Origin: Rhizobiales bacterium Ga0077537
GTDB taxonomy: Bacteria; Pseudomonadota; Alphaproteobacteria; Rhizobiales; Hyphomicrobiaceae
DNA: 35,707 nt
NCBI GenBank assembly: GCA_001464955.1
Contig: LNEM01000018.1
Span: forward strand, 1-35,707
Direction: 5' to 3'
Below, piece after piece: positions 27,728 through 35,707 of this stretch (positions are counted from its first letter, which is position 1; each line of letters opens with the position of its first letter). The position numbers and the translations under genes are program-made. The notes beneath the pieces were generated by a model. The model searched no databases. It was not told the DNA's origin and saw only the letters and a list, made by a program, of their open reading frames with translations.

Positions 27728-28564
27728 ATGCGGGGGCGCGCCTTGCCAGCACTACGATCGACGGTTGCGGCAGGCGCCCTCGCGGCCCTGCTCGCTCTGG
27801 CAGGCTGCGCCGACACCTCGAGCCAGCTCCTCACCACGTCAGGCCCACCGATCTCGGCGCCGCCGGGAAGCACGTCCGGAGACGCAGCCGCCGCTTACGG
27901 TGGCGCCACCGCCTCACCGGCAGCCCGCTTCGACCCCTTCGCCACCGATGGGTTCGCTGATCGCCCCCTCCGCGAGGTGATCGCAAACCCGACGCTCGCC
28001 GAAGTCCTGCAGCCCGGCCCATTGCCCGAGTTCTCGCTCGGCAGCGCCAGTGCGCCGGTGGTCATGGTCAAGTACATGTCGCTGACCTGCCCCCATTGCC
28101 GCCGGTTCATGGCCGACACGTTTCCGGCCCTGAAGCGCGACTACATCGACACGGGCAAGGTTCGCCTCGTCATCCGTGAATTCCCGATCGGCCGCACGAG
28201 TGGCAACGCGACCATCGCACTCCGCTGCGCGCCGATGGACAAATACCTGACGCTCTATCGCAAGTTCCTCGACCAGCAGGCCGTCTGGGTGTCCCAGGAG
28301 GTGCGGCCAGAAGCCATCATGAAGGTCGCCTCGCAGGTGGGGATGACGCGCGATCAATATGACGCCTGCGTCAGGAATCAGCCAATGATCACTGCGTTGA
28401 ACGCGGTGAAGGACCGGGGCCGCCAGCTCGGCATCATCGGTACTCCGAATTTCTTCATCGGCAACCGGCTCGTGAAGTCCGTGCTCGGCATCGCCGAGAT
28501 CCGCGCCATCGTGGATCCCATGCTGACCGCGGGCGGGCGCGCGGCGACGGCCAAGGCGGGCTGA
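27728..28564 (+). CDS. DsbA-family lipoprotein
   Basis: The 278-residue product has a lipoprotein signal (LLALAGC, Cys27), a Ser/Ala/Gly/Pro-rich spacer of about 65 residues, and a thioredoxin_4-type domain with Cys121-Pro-His-Cys124 and a cis-Pro region (IGTPNFFIGN). It is a paralogue of the preceding gene: TIVEYASLTCGHC corresponds to VMVKYMSLTCPHC and KEKYIDTGKARLILRDFP to KRDYIDTGKVRLVIREFP. The lipid anchor and spacer would hold it at a membrane surface, while its neighbour is soluble. Confidence 0.93.
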   Translation: MRGRALPALRSTVAAGALAALLALAGCADTSSQLLTTSGPPISAPPGSTSGDAAAAYGGATASPAARFDPFATDGFADRPLREVIANPTLAEVLQPGPLPEFSLGSASAPVVMVKYMSLTCPHCRRFMADTFPALKRDYIDTGKVRLVIREFPIGRTSGNATIALRCAPMDKYLTLYRKFLDQQAVWVSQEVRPEAIMKVASQVGMTRDQYDACVRNQPMITALNAVKDRGRQLGIIGTPNFFIGNRLVKSVLGIAEIRAIVDPMLTAGGRAATAKAG

Positions 28565-28650
28565 GGCGGCTCGCCCGGGCCCGCCACTCTTGGTGCGGCC
28601 GCGCTTGGTGTCGCCACGCCCGGTTTGGCCAGGGACGAGGAAGACGTGCG

Positions 28651-31600
28651 ATGCACATCACGCGGCTTCGGCTGCTTGGCTTCAAATCGTTCGTCGAACC
28701 GACCGAGCTCTGGATCGAGCCGGGCCTGACCGGTGTGGTCGGCCCCAACGGCTGCGGCAAGTCCAACCTGCTCGAGGCCCTGCGTTGGGTCATGGGCGAG
28801 ACCTCCTACAAGGCCATGCGCGCCTCCGCCATGGAGGACGTGATATTCTCCGGCACGACGTCGCGGCCGGCCCGTGGCTGGGCCGAGGTCACGATGTTCG
28901 TCGACAACTCGGCGCGCAAGGCCCCGCCGGGTTTCAACGACAGCGATGTCCTCGAACTGACGCGCCGCATCGAGCGCGACATGGGCTCCGCCTACCGGAT
29001 CAACGGCCGCGACGTGCGCGCCCGCGACGTGAAGCTCCTGTTCGAGGACGCAGCGACCGGCGCCCGCTCGCCGGCTCTCGTCCGCCAGGGCCAGATCGGC
29101 GAGATCGTCAACGCCAAGCCCGAGCAGCGCCGCCGCATTCTGGAGGACGCCGCCGGCGTCGCCGGCCTGCACACACGGCGCCACGAGGCCGAGTTGCGGC
29201 TGCGAGCCGCCGAGGATAACCTCGCCCGCATCGGCGACGTACTCGGCGGCCTCACGAGCCAGATCGAGGGCCTGAAGCGTCAGGCCCGTCAGGCGCGCCG
29301 CTATCGCGAACTCTCGGGCGAGATCCGCCGCGCCGAGGCGTTGGCCTTTCACCTGTCGTGGACGGCAGCCCAGACCGAGGTCGAGGCGGGCGAGCAGGGC
29401 TTGCGCGACGCCTTGACCACGCTCGGCGAGGCGACGAGCCGCGAGACCGCCGCACTCACCGAGGAGCAGTCGCTGGCCGACAGCCTCGCCCCCTTGCGCG
29501 AGGCAGAGGCCGTCAAGGCCGCGACGCTCGCGCGCCTGATCAACGAGCGCACCAACTTCGAGCGTGAGGCCGAGCGCTTGGCGCAACGGCGCGCCGAACT
29601 GGCCCAGCGATTGGCCGACGCCGAGCGCGATCTGGAGCGCGAGGCGGCCCTCGCCGAGGAAGCGAAGGAAACGACGAGCCGCCTCGACGACGAAGCGAGC
29701 GAGCTGACCCTCGCCGCCGACGACGACGTGGATCGCGAAGCCCGCACCGATGAGGCATTGCACACGGCCGAGGCGACGCTCCGCACCGCCGAGGCGCGTC
29801 TCGCCGCCGCGACCCGCCGGACTGCCGAGGAGCGCGCCCGCCGCCAGAGCCTCGAACGCACACTGACCGAGCGTAGAACCGCCGCCGACCGCGCCCGCCG
29901 CGAAGTGCTCGATCTCGAATCCCAGCGCCGGACGCTCTTGCCGGCGCTCGCCGCAACCGAGCGCCGCGACGCGGCCACATCGGAGCTGGCCGCCCTCGCT
30001 GCCGAGATCGCCCGCATCGAGACCGAGACGGCCGACGCCGAGCAGCGCCTGCCCGCACTGGCCGATACCGCGAGCCGTGCCCGCGACGCCGCCGCCGCCG
30101 CGCGCCTCGAAGCGAGCCGGATCGCAACCGAGATCGCGACCCTGGCGAAGGTGCTCAGCCCCGCCAGCGGCACCGGCCTCCCCCCGGTCCTCGATCAGAT
30201 CACAGTGACCGCCGGCCTCGAACGCGCGCTCGCCGCCGCCCTCGGCGACGATCTCGACGCCCCCCTCGACGAGACGGCGGCCGTCCATTGGCGCCATCTG
30301 GCGACCCTGCCCGACGATCCGGCGCTCCCGCCCGGCATCGAGCCCCTCGCCCGCTCCGTCACGGCCCCGACGGCCCTCGCGCGCCGCCTCGCCCAGGTCG
30401 GCGTCGTGGACCGCGCCGATGGCCACCGCCTCCAGTCGGCGCTGGCGCCCGGCCAGCGCCTCGTCTCGCGCGAAGGCGATCTCTGGCGGTGGGACGGCTT
30501 CGTCGCCGCCGCCGAAGCCCCGTCAGCCGCCGCCATCCGCCTCGCCGAGCGCAATCGACTGAGCCAGCTCGCCGTCCGCGAGACGGTGCTTGCCGAGACC
30601 GCCGAACGAAAGGCGCGCGAGGCCGTCGAGGCGTCGACCGCGCTCGCATCGGCCGAGACCGCCGCTCGCGCGCTGCGTCAGGTGTGGCGCGACGGCCAGG
30701 CCGATCTCAATCGCCTGCGCGAGACCGCCGCCACCCTCGACCGCGCCGCAGCAGAGGCCGAGAACCGCCTCTCGGCCCTCGACGAAGCCCGCCAGCGCGC
30801 CGCCGACCGCGTGGCCGAAGCCGAGGAACTGGCGCTCGAAACCGAGACGACGCTCGACGCCTTCGAGGCCGCCGACGACCTCGACGCCGAACTCGTAGCC
30901 GCCGAGACTGCGGCCCAGTCGGCCCGCGTCGCCCACGCCGATCTCCGCGCCGCCCGTGACGCCGATCTCCGCGAACGACAGGCCCGCGCCCACCGCCTCG
31001 AAATCATCATGCGCGAGCGCACCCGCTGGGAAGCCCGCATCGCCGACGCCGAGCGCCAGCGCGCCGCCCTATCCGCCCGCCGCGAGGACCTGTCGCGCGA
31101 GTTGGCCGAGCTGGCCGAACTCCCCGCCGTGCTCGACGAACGCCGTCAGGCCCTCTTCGACGAGGTCGAGTTCGCCGAACGCCAGCGCAACATCGCAGCC
31201 GACCAGTATGCTGCTGGCGAAGCCGCACTCCGCAAGGCCCAGCAGGATCTGCGCGCGGCACAGGCCGCCGTCACCGAGGCCCGCGAGGCCCGCGCCCGCA
31301 TCGAGGCGCATCTCGAAGCCGCCCGCGCGCGGCGCACCGAGGAAGGCCGCCGCATCCGCGAGGCGCTCCAGTGCGCCGCCGAGGACTGCCTCGCGCTCTC
31401 CGGCGAGCCGCCCGGCGCCAAGCTGCCGCCGCAGGCCGATGTCGAACGCACGCTGACCCGGCTGCGCACCGAGCGCGACCGCCTCGGCGGCGTCAATCTC
31501 AACGCCGAGGAAGAACTCGCCCGCATCGGCGAGGAGCACACCCGCCTCGACGCCGAGCGTGCCGACGTCGAGCAGTCGGTCGCCAAGCTGCGCGGCGCCA

Positions 31601-32130
31601 TCGGCCAGCTCAATCGCGAGGCGAAGAAGCGCCTCACCGAAGCCTTCCGCACCGTCGACGGCCACTTCCGCCGTCTGTTCGAGACGCTGTTCGGTGGCGG
31701 CGAAGCGCGCCTCGAGATGATCGAGAGCGCCGAGGATCCGCTCGAAGGCGGCCTCGAGATCATCGCCAAACCGCCGGGTAAGAAGCCGGCGACGCTCTCG
31801 CTGTTGTCAGGCGGCGAGCAGACGTTGACCGCGCTGTCGCTGATCTTCGCCGTGTTCCTGACGAACCCGTCGCCGATCTGCGTGCTCGACGAGGTGGACG
31901 CGCCGCTCGACGATTCGAACGTCGACCGCTTCTGCACGCTGATGGAGAAGATGTCGTCCGAGACGGCGACGCGCTTCCTCGTCATCACGCACCACCCGAT
32001 GACCATGGCACGCATGGATCGCCTGTTCGGCGTCACCATGGCCGAAAAAGGCGTCTCCCAACTCGTCTCCGTCGACCTCTCCACCGCCGAACGCATCATC
32101 GAGGACGACGTGAGGGAAGTGGCCGTGTAG
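28651..32130 (+). CDS. smc: Chromosome segregation protein SMC
   Basis: The 1159-residue product has the N-terminal Walker A GPNGCGKS (31-38), a long Ala/Glu/Arg-rich coiled coil interrupted by a hinge around residues 510-620 (LPPVLDQITVTAGLERALAAALGDDL), a second coil, and the C-terminal head with the ABC signature LLSGGEQTLTALSLIFAVF and Walker B ICVLDEVDAPLDDSN. SMC with ScpA/ScpB organises and separates chromosomes. GAGGAAG precedes the ATG. The scp genes are not in the window. Strong codon bias creates long antisense shadows. Confidence 0.98.
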   Translation: MHITRLRLLGFKSFVEPTELWIEPGLTGVVGPNGCGKSNLLEALRWVMGETSYKAMRASAMEDVIFSGTTSRPARGWAEVTMFVDNSARKAPPGFNDSDVLELTRRIERDMGSAYRINGRDVRARDVKLLFEDAATGARSPALVRQGQIGEIVNAKPEQRRRILEDAAGVAGLHTRRHEAELRLRAAEDNLARIGDVLGGLTSQIEGLKRQARQARRYRELSGEIRRAEALAFHLSWTAAQTEVEAGEQGLRDALTTLGEATSRETAALTEEQSLADSLAPLREAEAVKAATLARLINERTNFEREAERLAQRRAELAQRLADAERDLEREAALAEEAKETTSRLDDEASELTLAADDDVDREARTDEALHTAEATLRTAEARLAAATRRTAEERARRQSLERTLTERRTAADRARREVLDLESQRRTLLPALAATERRDAATSELAALAAEIARIETETADAEQRLPALADTASRARDAAAAARLEASRIATEIATLAKVLSPASGTGLPPVLDQITVTAGLERALAAALGDDLDAPLDETAAVHWRHLATLPDDPALPPGIEPLARSVTAPTALARRLAQVGVVDRADGHRLQSALAPGQRLVSREGDLWRWDGFVAAAEAPSAAAIRLAERNRLSQLAVRETVLAETAERKAREAVEASTALASAETAARALRQVWRDGQADLNRLRETAATLDRAAAEAENRLSALDEARQRAADRVAEAEELALETETTLDAFEAADDLDAELVAAETAAQSARVAHADLRAARDADLRERQARAHRLEIIMRERTRWEARIADAERQRAALSARREDLSRELAELAELPAVLDERRQALFDEVEFAERQRNIAADQYAAGEAALRKAQQDLRAAQAAVTEAREARARIEAHLEAARARRTEEGRRIREALQCAAEDCLALSGEPPGAKLPPQADVERTLTRLRTERDRLGGVNLNAEEELARIGEEHTRLDAERADVEQSVAKLRGAIGQLNREAKKRLTEAFRTVDGHFRRLFETLFGGGEARLEMIESAEDPLEGGLEIIAKPPGKKPATLSLLSGGEQTLTALSLIFAVFLTNPSPICVLDEVDAPLDDSNVDRFCTLMEKMSSETATRFLVITHHPMTMARMDRLFGVTMAEKGVSQLVSVDLSTAERIIEDDVREVAV

Positions 32131-32164
32131 CGAACGCGCGCTCGCGCCATGCCCTCCCCTTCGC

Positions 32165-32204
32165 TGCGTCCCCGGCCGAGGGGCGCAGCCCCGAGAGCCG
32201 GGGT
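32165..32204 (+). repeat. Module A hairpin repeat downstream of smc
   Basis: TGCGTCCCCGGCC ... GAGCCGGGG is the hairpin seen at 360-402, 13087-13126, 33792-33831 and 33870-33909. About 70 bases later the left arm of module B begins, so the start of the composite repeat is present in the same order as in the full copies. Confidence 0.65.
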
Positions 32205-32272
32205 CTTCCCACGTCACGACACCCCCGCAGCACCCACACCCACCGTCACTGCGCGCCTATCCCCAGTCTCCA

Positions 32273-32301
32273 CGTCATCCCCGCGCAGGCGGGGACCCAC
32301 G
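32273..32301 (+). repeat. Module B palindrome, left arm, next to the IS256 element
   Basis: This 29-base arm pairs with 33686-33714 on the far side of the IS256 element with 27 of 29 positions complementary. In the full copy at 12943-13029 the two arms are only about 27 bases apart. Confidence 0.65.
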
Positions 32302-32322
32302 TCGAGCCGGCGAACCGATGAC

Positions 32323-33660
32323 GTACAGAATCTTTCGCCCAAGTGATTGAAGGCTGGCGGCTCCGACTCGGGCTTTTCTGGTGATTGCGAAGTCAACCTG
32401 AAGAGCCAGAGAAGGAAGCCACCATGGGAAGCGAGGATACGCCGATTCCGGGACCGCTCAACAACGTGATCCGGATCGATGACAAGCGGATCAAGGGTCA
32501 TCTGGACCGGGTCGTTCGCGGCACGGTCGAGGAGACGTTGAATGCGCTGCTCGACGCCGAGGCGGACCGGCTATGCAATGCGCAGCACTACGAGCGCACC
32601 GAGGCGCGGCGCGATACACGGGCTGGCCATTACGAGCGCAACCTCGAGACCAAGGCCGGCGAGGTGACGCTGAAGGTGCCGAAGCTGCGGCGCCAGACCT
32701 TCGAGACGGCGATCATGGAGCGCTATCGGCGGCGCGAGGCCTCGGTTGAGGAGGCGCTGATCGAGATGTATCTGGCCGGCGTCTCGGTGCGCCGCGTCGA
32801 GGACATCACGGAGGCGCTATGGGGCACGCGGGTGTCGCCATCGACGGTCAGCGATCTCAACAAGAAGATCTACGCGACGATCGACGCCTGGCGGAACCGT
32901 CCGATCGAGGGCGAGCATCCGTATGTCTATCTCGACGGCATCGTGATGAAACGCACGTGGGCCGGCGAGGTCCGCAACGCCGAGGGCTATCGCGACATTC
33001 TGGGCATCGTCGAGGACGCCAAGGAGGACAAGGCGGGCTGGTCGGGGTTCCTGAAGCAACTTGAAGGAGCGGGGCCTGAAGGGCGTGCGCTTGATCATCT
33101 CGGATGCCTGCATCGGGCTTGCCGAGAGCGCGGCCGAGTTCTACCCCGATGCAGGCTGGCAAGGGTGTTTGGTCCACTTCTACCGGAACATCTTCTCCCA
33201 CGTGCCGCGTCCGAAGATGCGGGAGGCGGCCGCGATGCTGAAGGCCATCCATGCCGCCGAGGATTTGGGCGCCGCTCAGGAAAAGGTCGGCAAGTGGCCG
33301 CCAAGCTGCGCGACCAGCGGCTCACACGGGCCGCGGAGCTCGTCGAGGCGTCGGTCGCGGAGACGTTCGGCTACTACGCTTTCCCCGAGGAGCACTGGCG
33401 GCGGATCAGAACCAACAATCCGCTGGAGCGCATCCTGCGCGAGATCCGCCGGCGCACGCGCGTCGTTGGCGCGTTCCCCGACGGGCAGTCGGCGCTGAAT
33501 CTGGCCGCCGCCCGCCTGCGCCACGTCGCCGGCACCGAATGGTCGACCAAGAGGTACCTGTAGATGGACCTGCTGAAGGATCACCAATCCACCAACGCCA
33601 TCGCCTGAGCCCGGGACGGACGCCGCTCAGGCGAAATCGAATGTGCGAAAGAAACTGGAC
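32323..33660 (+). mobile_element. IS256-family insertion sequence, degraded
   Basis: The ends are imperfect inverted repeats: the left end starts GTACAGAATCTTTCGC and the right end, reverse-complemented, starts GTCCAGTTTCTTTCGC. The implied length of about 1338 bp fits IS256. No 8-bp target duplication is visible (CCGATGAC on the left, ACTACCGC on the right), so the edges could be off by a few bases or the duplication has decayed. Confidence 0.7.
32424..33608 (+). pseudogene. IS256-family transposase, inactivated by two frameshifts and an early stop
   Basis: The start MGSEDTPIPGPLNN has AAGGAAG upstream. The first part is a normal IS256 transposase up to residue about 212, including the first catalytic Asp (YVYLDGIVMK). 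At about 33060 one extra base shifts the frame; the correct sequence continues in the +1 frame (ERGLKGVRLIISDACIGLAES, with the second catalytic Asp, then GCLVHFYRNIFSHVP). Near 33294 one base is missing and the original frame returns (VAAKLRDQRLTRAAELVEAS) with the third acidic residue in NNPLERILREIRRRTRVVG. A TAG at 33561 then stops the frame, although a further family-like tail (MDLLKDHQS...) follows in frame to a TGA at 33606. The ORF 32424-33563 is open but encodes about 77 wrong residues and lacks the second catalytic Asp. Confidence 0.85.
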
Positions 33661-33685
33661 ACTACCGCGAACCCCCACGACATGC

Positions 33686-33714
33686 CGTGGGTGCCCGCCT
33701 GCGCGGGCATGACG
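33686..33714 (+). repeat. Module B palindrome, right arm
   Basis: Partner of 32273-32301 across the IS256 element; 27 of 29 positions are complementary. It is 26 bases from the right end of the element. Confidence 0.65.
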
Positions 33715-34282
33715 CTGAGGGAACGAAACTGGAGAGGGAGAGAAACAAGCAGCGGCGGAACGGCACGATATCGCGCCACGCCCACCTTCCCTGCGTCCCC
33801 GGCCGAGGGGCAACAGCCCCGAGAGCCGGGGCCTTCCCACGTTCACGATAACCCCGCAGGACCCACCTTTGCGTCCCCGGCCGCAGCGCGCCAGCGCGAA
33901 GAGCCGGGGTCGCTTGGCCAGCGATCGCACACGTCCTATCGAAAGCGACCTCGGATGTCCGAGCGCAACATCCGTCGCCCTCCCCGCCCAGCGATATATT
34001 GAATTCGCGTTTGCTTGGTAGTCGAGGTCCTAGTGGTGACCTTCAAAGGTCGCAAACCCGTTTGCGCAAAGAGTAAGGACACGAAGTCGTGCTCGTCCAC
34101 GATCTCATCAGCTGCACTCACCGCCCAAGGTCACGCCTTTCAACCAGCGTTATCCAAGCGACGCTCGGACGTCCTGCCAGAAACGGAACCTCATGAAATT
34201 AAGACAATTTTCGCACTCCAAGTTCACAATCGGATGAAGTGAGTATCGCTGCTCCGCGTACGTTCGAGTTCAGGAGATCTCG
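33715..34282. other. Non-coding repeat-rich region
   Basis: No supported gene. It starts with two module A hairpins (33792-33831 and 33870-33909) and then enters lower-G+C DNA. Three tight dyads follow each other at 34038-34091 (GACCTT/AAGGTC, GCAAAC/GTTTGC, CACGA/TCGTG, each with a two-base centre). Short open frames on both strands here lack ribosome binding sites and family features. Confidence 0.5.
33792..33909 (+). repeat. Two module A hairpins in tandem
   Basis: The first copy (33792-33831), with its following 45 bases (TTCCCACGTTCACGA...), matches 32165-32245 on the other side of the IS256 element. The second (33870-33909) is followed by GTCGCTTGG, as is the full copy at 360. Confidence 0.6.
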
Positions 34283-34543
34283 GTGGCCAAAGTTGTCAGG
34301 TTAGACCCCGCCAGAGCAAACACGCGCCCCGAGCGCGCGCACGAAGCTTCCGAGGGCACTGGGAGGCTACTCGCCTTCCGCAATACCAATGTCTCCGTTC
34401 AGATCGAACTGGTACGGGTACTAAGGCTTCTGAAAGACAGTCACGTCCTCGATCTTTTCAATCGAGCAGAACGTGAGCGTTCGACCGTTTCAGTCGTAAA
34501 TCAAACCGCGTCGAGCGCCACGATGAGATCGGTCTTTTTCTGA
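34283..34543 (+). CDS. Small hypothetical protein
   Basis: Not recognised. The GTG at 34283 has AGGAG 6 bases upstream, which is the main support. The 86-residue product (MAKVVRLDPARANTRPERAHEASEG...) has a charged N-terminal third and a probable helix (VSVQIELVRVLRLLKDSHVLDLFNRAERE). Its 3' end overlaps the convergent gene by 43 bases. It lies in the low-G+C accessory stretch. It may be a fragment of something larger. Confidence 0.4.
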   Translation: MAKVVRLDPARANTRPERAHEASEGTGRLLAFRNTNVSVQIELVRVLRLLKDSHVLDLFNRAERERSTVSVVNQTASSATMRSVFF

Positions 34544-34923
34544 CGAGTTCGTTTGTCGATCGCGATCACCCTCTGGTGGCGCAACCTCGCGTACTCCACC
34601 AGTGTGGCGGCTAAGGCTGCCGCCTCCCGTTCCACCGCCACCTGATCGCCGCCAGGCGCAATATCCAGCAGATGAAGGACTGTTACCGGCTCCGCAAAAG
34701 CGCAAGCATCCACCGCGGCATCCAGCGCACGACCGACCGCATCCGGCGCCAAACCTGACCGCTTGATGTCCGACACCAGTACCGGTTGCGACGAAGTACG
34801 CTCGATTCTGATCCAGAAGAGCGGGTCGGAGACCGTGACGGCCTGTATCGAAAAATCGTCGTCCTTGAGCCGCAAGCGATCGGGCAGCCGCTGTTCACGA
34901 TGGACTTTCAGCAGGCCGACCAT
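34501..34923 (-). CDS. Hypothetical protein
   Basis: Not recognised. The ATG at 34923 gives 140 residues (MVGLLKVHREQRLPDRLRLKDDDFSIQAVTVSDPLFWIRIERTS...). It is favoured over the starts at 34947 and 34995 because GGAGGG lies 6 bases upstream. The second half is Ala-rich and helical (PDAVGRALDAAVDACAF..EREAAALAATLVEYARLRHQRVIAI). There is no signal peptide or membrane segment. It follows the broken GGDEF gene on the same strand after 94 bases, so the two may once have shared a transcript. Confidence 0.6.
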   Translation of the reverse strand: MVGLLKVHREQRLPDRLRLKDDDFSIQAVTVSDPLFWIRIERTSSQPVLVSDIKRSGLAPDAVGRALDAAVDACAFAEPVTVLHLLDIAPGGDQVAVEREAAALAATLVEYARLRHQRVIAIDKRTRQKKTDLIVALDAV

Positions 34924-35017
34924 GACATCCCTCCGCAGCTGTGCCATCGTGTAGCATCGAAAGTGGCGCAGACGCTCCCGTGCCCCGACCATCACGACAC
35001 CGCAGATTCAACTTAAG

Positions 35018-35613
35018 TTACGTAGTGTTTGTGGTACTCCATACGGAATTACCGCGTTCATCTCGGCGATGCGAACGAAATAAAAGCCTGACCGCACCAG
35101 CTTCATCAGAACGGGACCCAATAGCGAGAACGCACTGCGACAAATCATGCCTCGCATTCTTGGCATCCCAAAGCAGCTGCTCGGCCCAGTCAAGTAGACT
35201 TTCGACGCTATCACTTTTTTCAATAGTTGTTATGCCTGCGCAAAAGCCGATGTTAACACTATCGACTCCCACGCCCAGGCGATCAGCAGCGGACAAGATT
35301 ATTTCCTTTTCAATTTTAGGAAGTGTCTTGTCGATAATTCTCTTTAAAAAGCCAACAGCGCCGTCGACTCCTTCTTCAAGCACGAAAACAAACTCATCTC
35401 CACCCGTATTTCTTCGAAAAAACTCTGAGTCCCTCGATTTAATGTTTTCAAAATGATTGGTCGCGCGATCGCCTTTTGCCGGCCTCCTTGCTATCAGCTC
35501 CACCCTTCGCATGTCAGACTCGACCACCCTCGCAAATCGATTAATCACCAAGTCGCCAAACCGGGAGCCGAAAGATTTGTTGGCAGAGCTCAAATCGTTT
35601 AAGTCTATGTATA
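35018..35613 (-). pseudogene. GGDEF-domain protein, 5' part cut off by an IS5-family insertion
   Basis: The remaining frame starts right at the IS boundary with YIDLNDLSSANKSFGSRFGD, which is the first conserved block of a GGDEF domain (usually FIDLDxFKxxNDxxGHxxGD). It continues with the motif NTGGDEFVFVLEEG and closes with WAEQLLWDAKNARHD. Diguanylate cyclases make cyclic di-GMP. There is no RxxD inhibitory site at the usual place before GGDEF, and about 25 extra residues lie between MRRVELIAR and the motif. Upstream of 35613 the frame runs into IS sequence and a stop at 35684-35686. The sensor part and start codon are missing. Base composition is lower in G+C than the chromosome (22 of 60 at 35281-35340). 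Confidence 0.8.
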
Positions 35614-35707
35614 GGAACCTCTGAACAACCTGCCGATCATGGCATGCTGTCGTCCTTGATTCGAGGGGACGGCGGATGGCCGATCAGCTGAGCTTTGCGT
35701 CGCTGGA
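35614..35707 (+). mobile_element. Left end of an IS5-family element
   Basis: GGAACCTCTGAACAACC has the form of an IS5-type terminal inverted repeat (GGAA...TCTGAA...). It lies 62 bases before a transposase start, as usual for the family. The rest of the element is outside the window. The element interrupts the GGDEF gene. Confidence 0.65.
35676..35707 (+). CDS. IS5-family transposase, N-terminus only
   Basis: The ATG at 35676, with GAGGGG upstream, gives MADQLSFASL before the window ends. This is the standard opening of a large IS5-family transposase group (M-x-QLSFAS). Only ten residues are visible. Confidence 0.65.
   Translation, partial: MADQLSFASL

Noticed and set aside
28378-30426. A 682-codon antisense frame over smc
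   Set aside because: Product is Gly/Ala/Glu/Leu low complexity, which mirrors the coiled-coil codon pattern of smc.
33936-34242. Short frames of 61 and 75 codons on opposite strands
   Set aside because: No ribosome binding site, no family features, and they overlap each other and the palindrome array.
32131-35707. A defence or other new multi-gene system in the accessory end
   Set aside because: Only IS remnants, a cut GGDEF gene and two unidentified small genes are visible; there is no nuclease, helicase, methylase, toxin-antitoxin or phage gene to support it.

Overview
The window looks like chromosomal DNA of a G+C-rich alphaproteobacterium, most likely Hyphomicrobiales (Rhizobiales). The evidence is the gene order rplY-pth-ychF, the block mutY / DUF721 / two DsbA-like thioredoxins / smc, a RutA of the proteobacterial type, a DUF1127 protein, and many GC-rich palindromic intergenic repeats. 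The genus cannot be told from the sequence alone.

Layout. 1-808: no intact gene; the start of an IS3-type transposase reading off the left edge, then dispersed repeats. 809-3442 (minus): ribosomal protein L25, peptidyl-tRNA hydrolase and the ATPase YchF. 3756-8080: a membrane-anchored conserved hypothetical, two small unknown proteins, a secreted RNase T2 and an M20 peptidase. 8291-11005: pyruvate phosphate dikinase. 11015-12742: an ArsK-like MFS exporter divergent from an ArsR-type repressor. 12743-14762: an isolated rutA flanked by repeats. 14763-17577 (minus): an unknown protein, a DegS-like protease, a HAD phosphatase and a DUF4112 membrane protein. 17647-22931: a TcuA-like flavoprotein, a YghU-type glutathione transferase, a class III CoA transferase, a DUF1127 protein and a LysR regulator. 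22989-24815: a flavin-containing monooxygenase with an N-terminal NTF2-like domain. 25060-32130: mutY, DUF721, two DsbA-like proteins and smc. 32131-35707: an accessory end holding a decayed IS256 element, repeat arrays, two unknown small genes, a GGDEF gene cut by an IS5-family insertion, and the start of that IS5 transposase.

How the genes work together. The left block serves translation. mutY, DUF721 and smc serve DNA repair and chromosome maintenance, with two periplasmic thioredoxin-fold proteins between them. The ArsR/MFS pair looks like a self-contained metalloid efflux unit. The middle is mostly stand-alone metabolic enzymes.

I did not find a convincing new multi-gene system. The most unusual content is non-coding: a dispersed composite repeat of about 315 bp with two full inverted copies; a hairpin repeat with compensatory stem changes; a terminator-like repeat reused after two neighbouring genes; an IS256 element lying between the two arms of a palindromic repeat; and an IS256 transposase whose ORF stays open only because two frameshifts cancel out.
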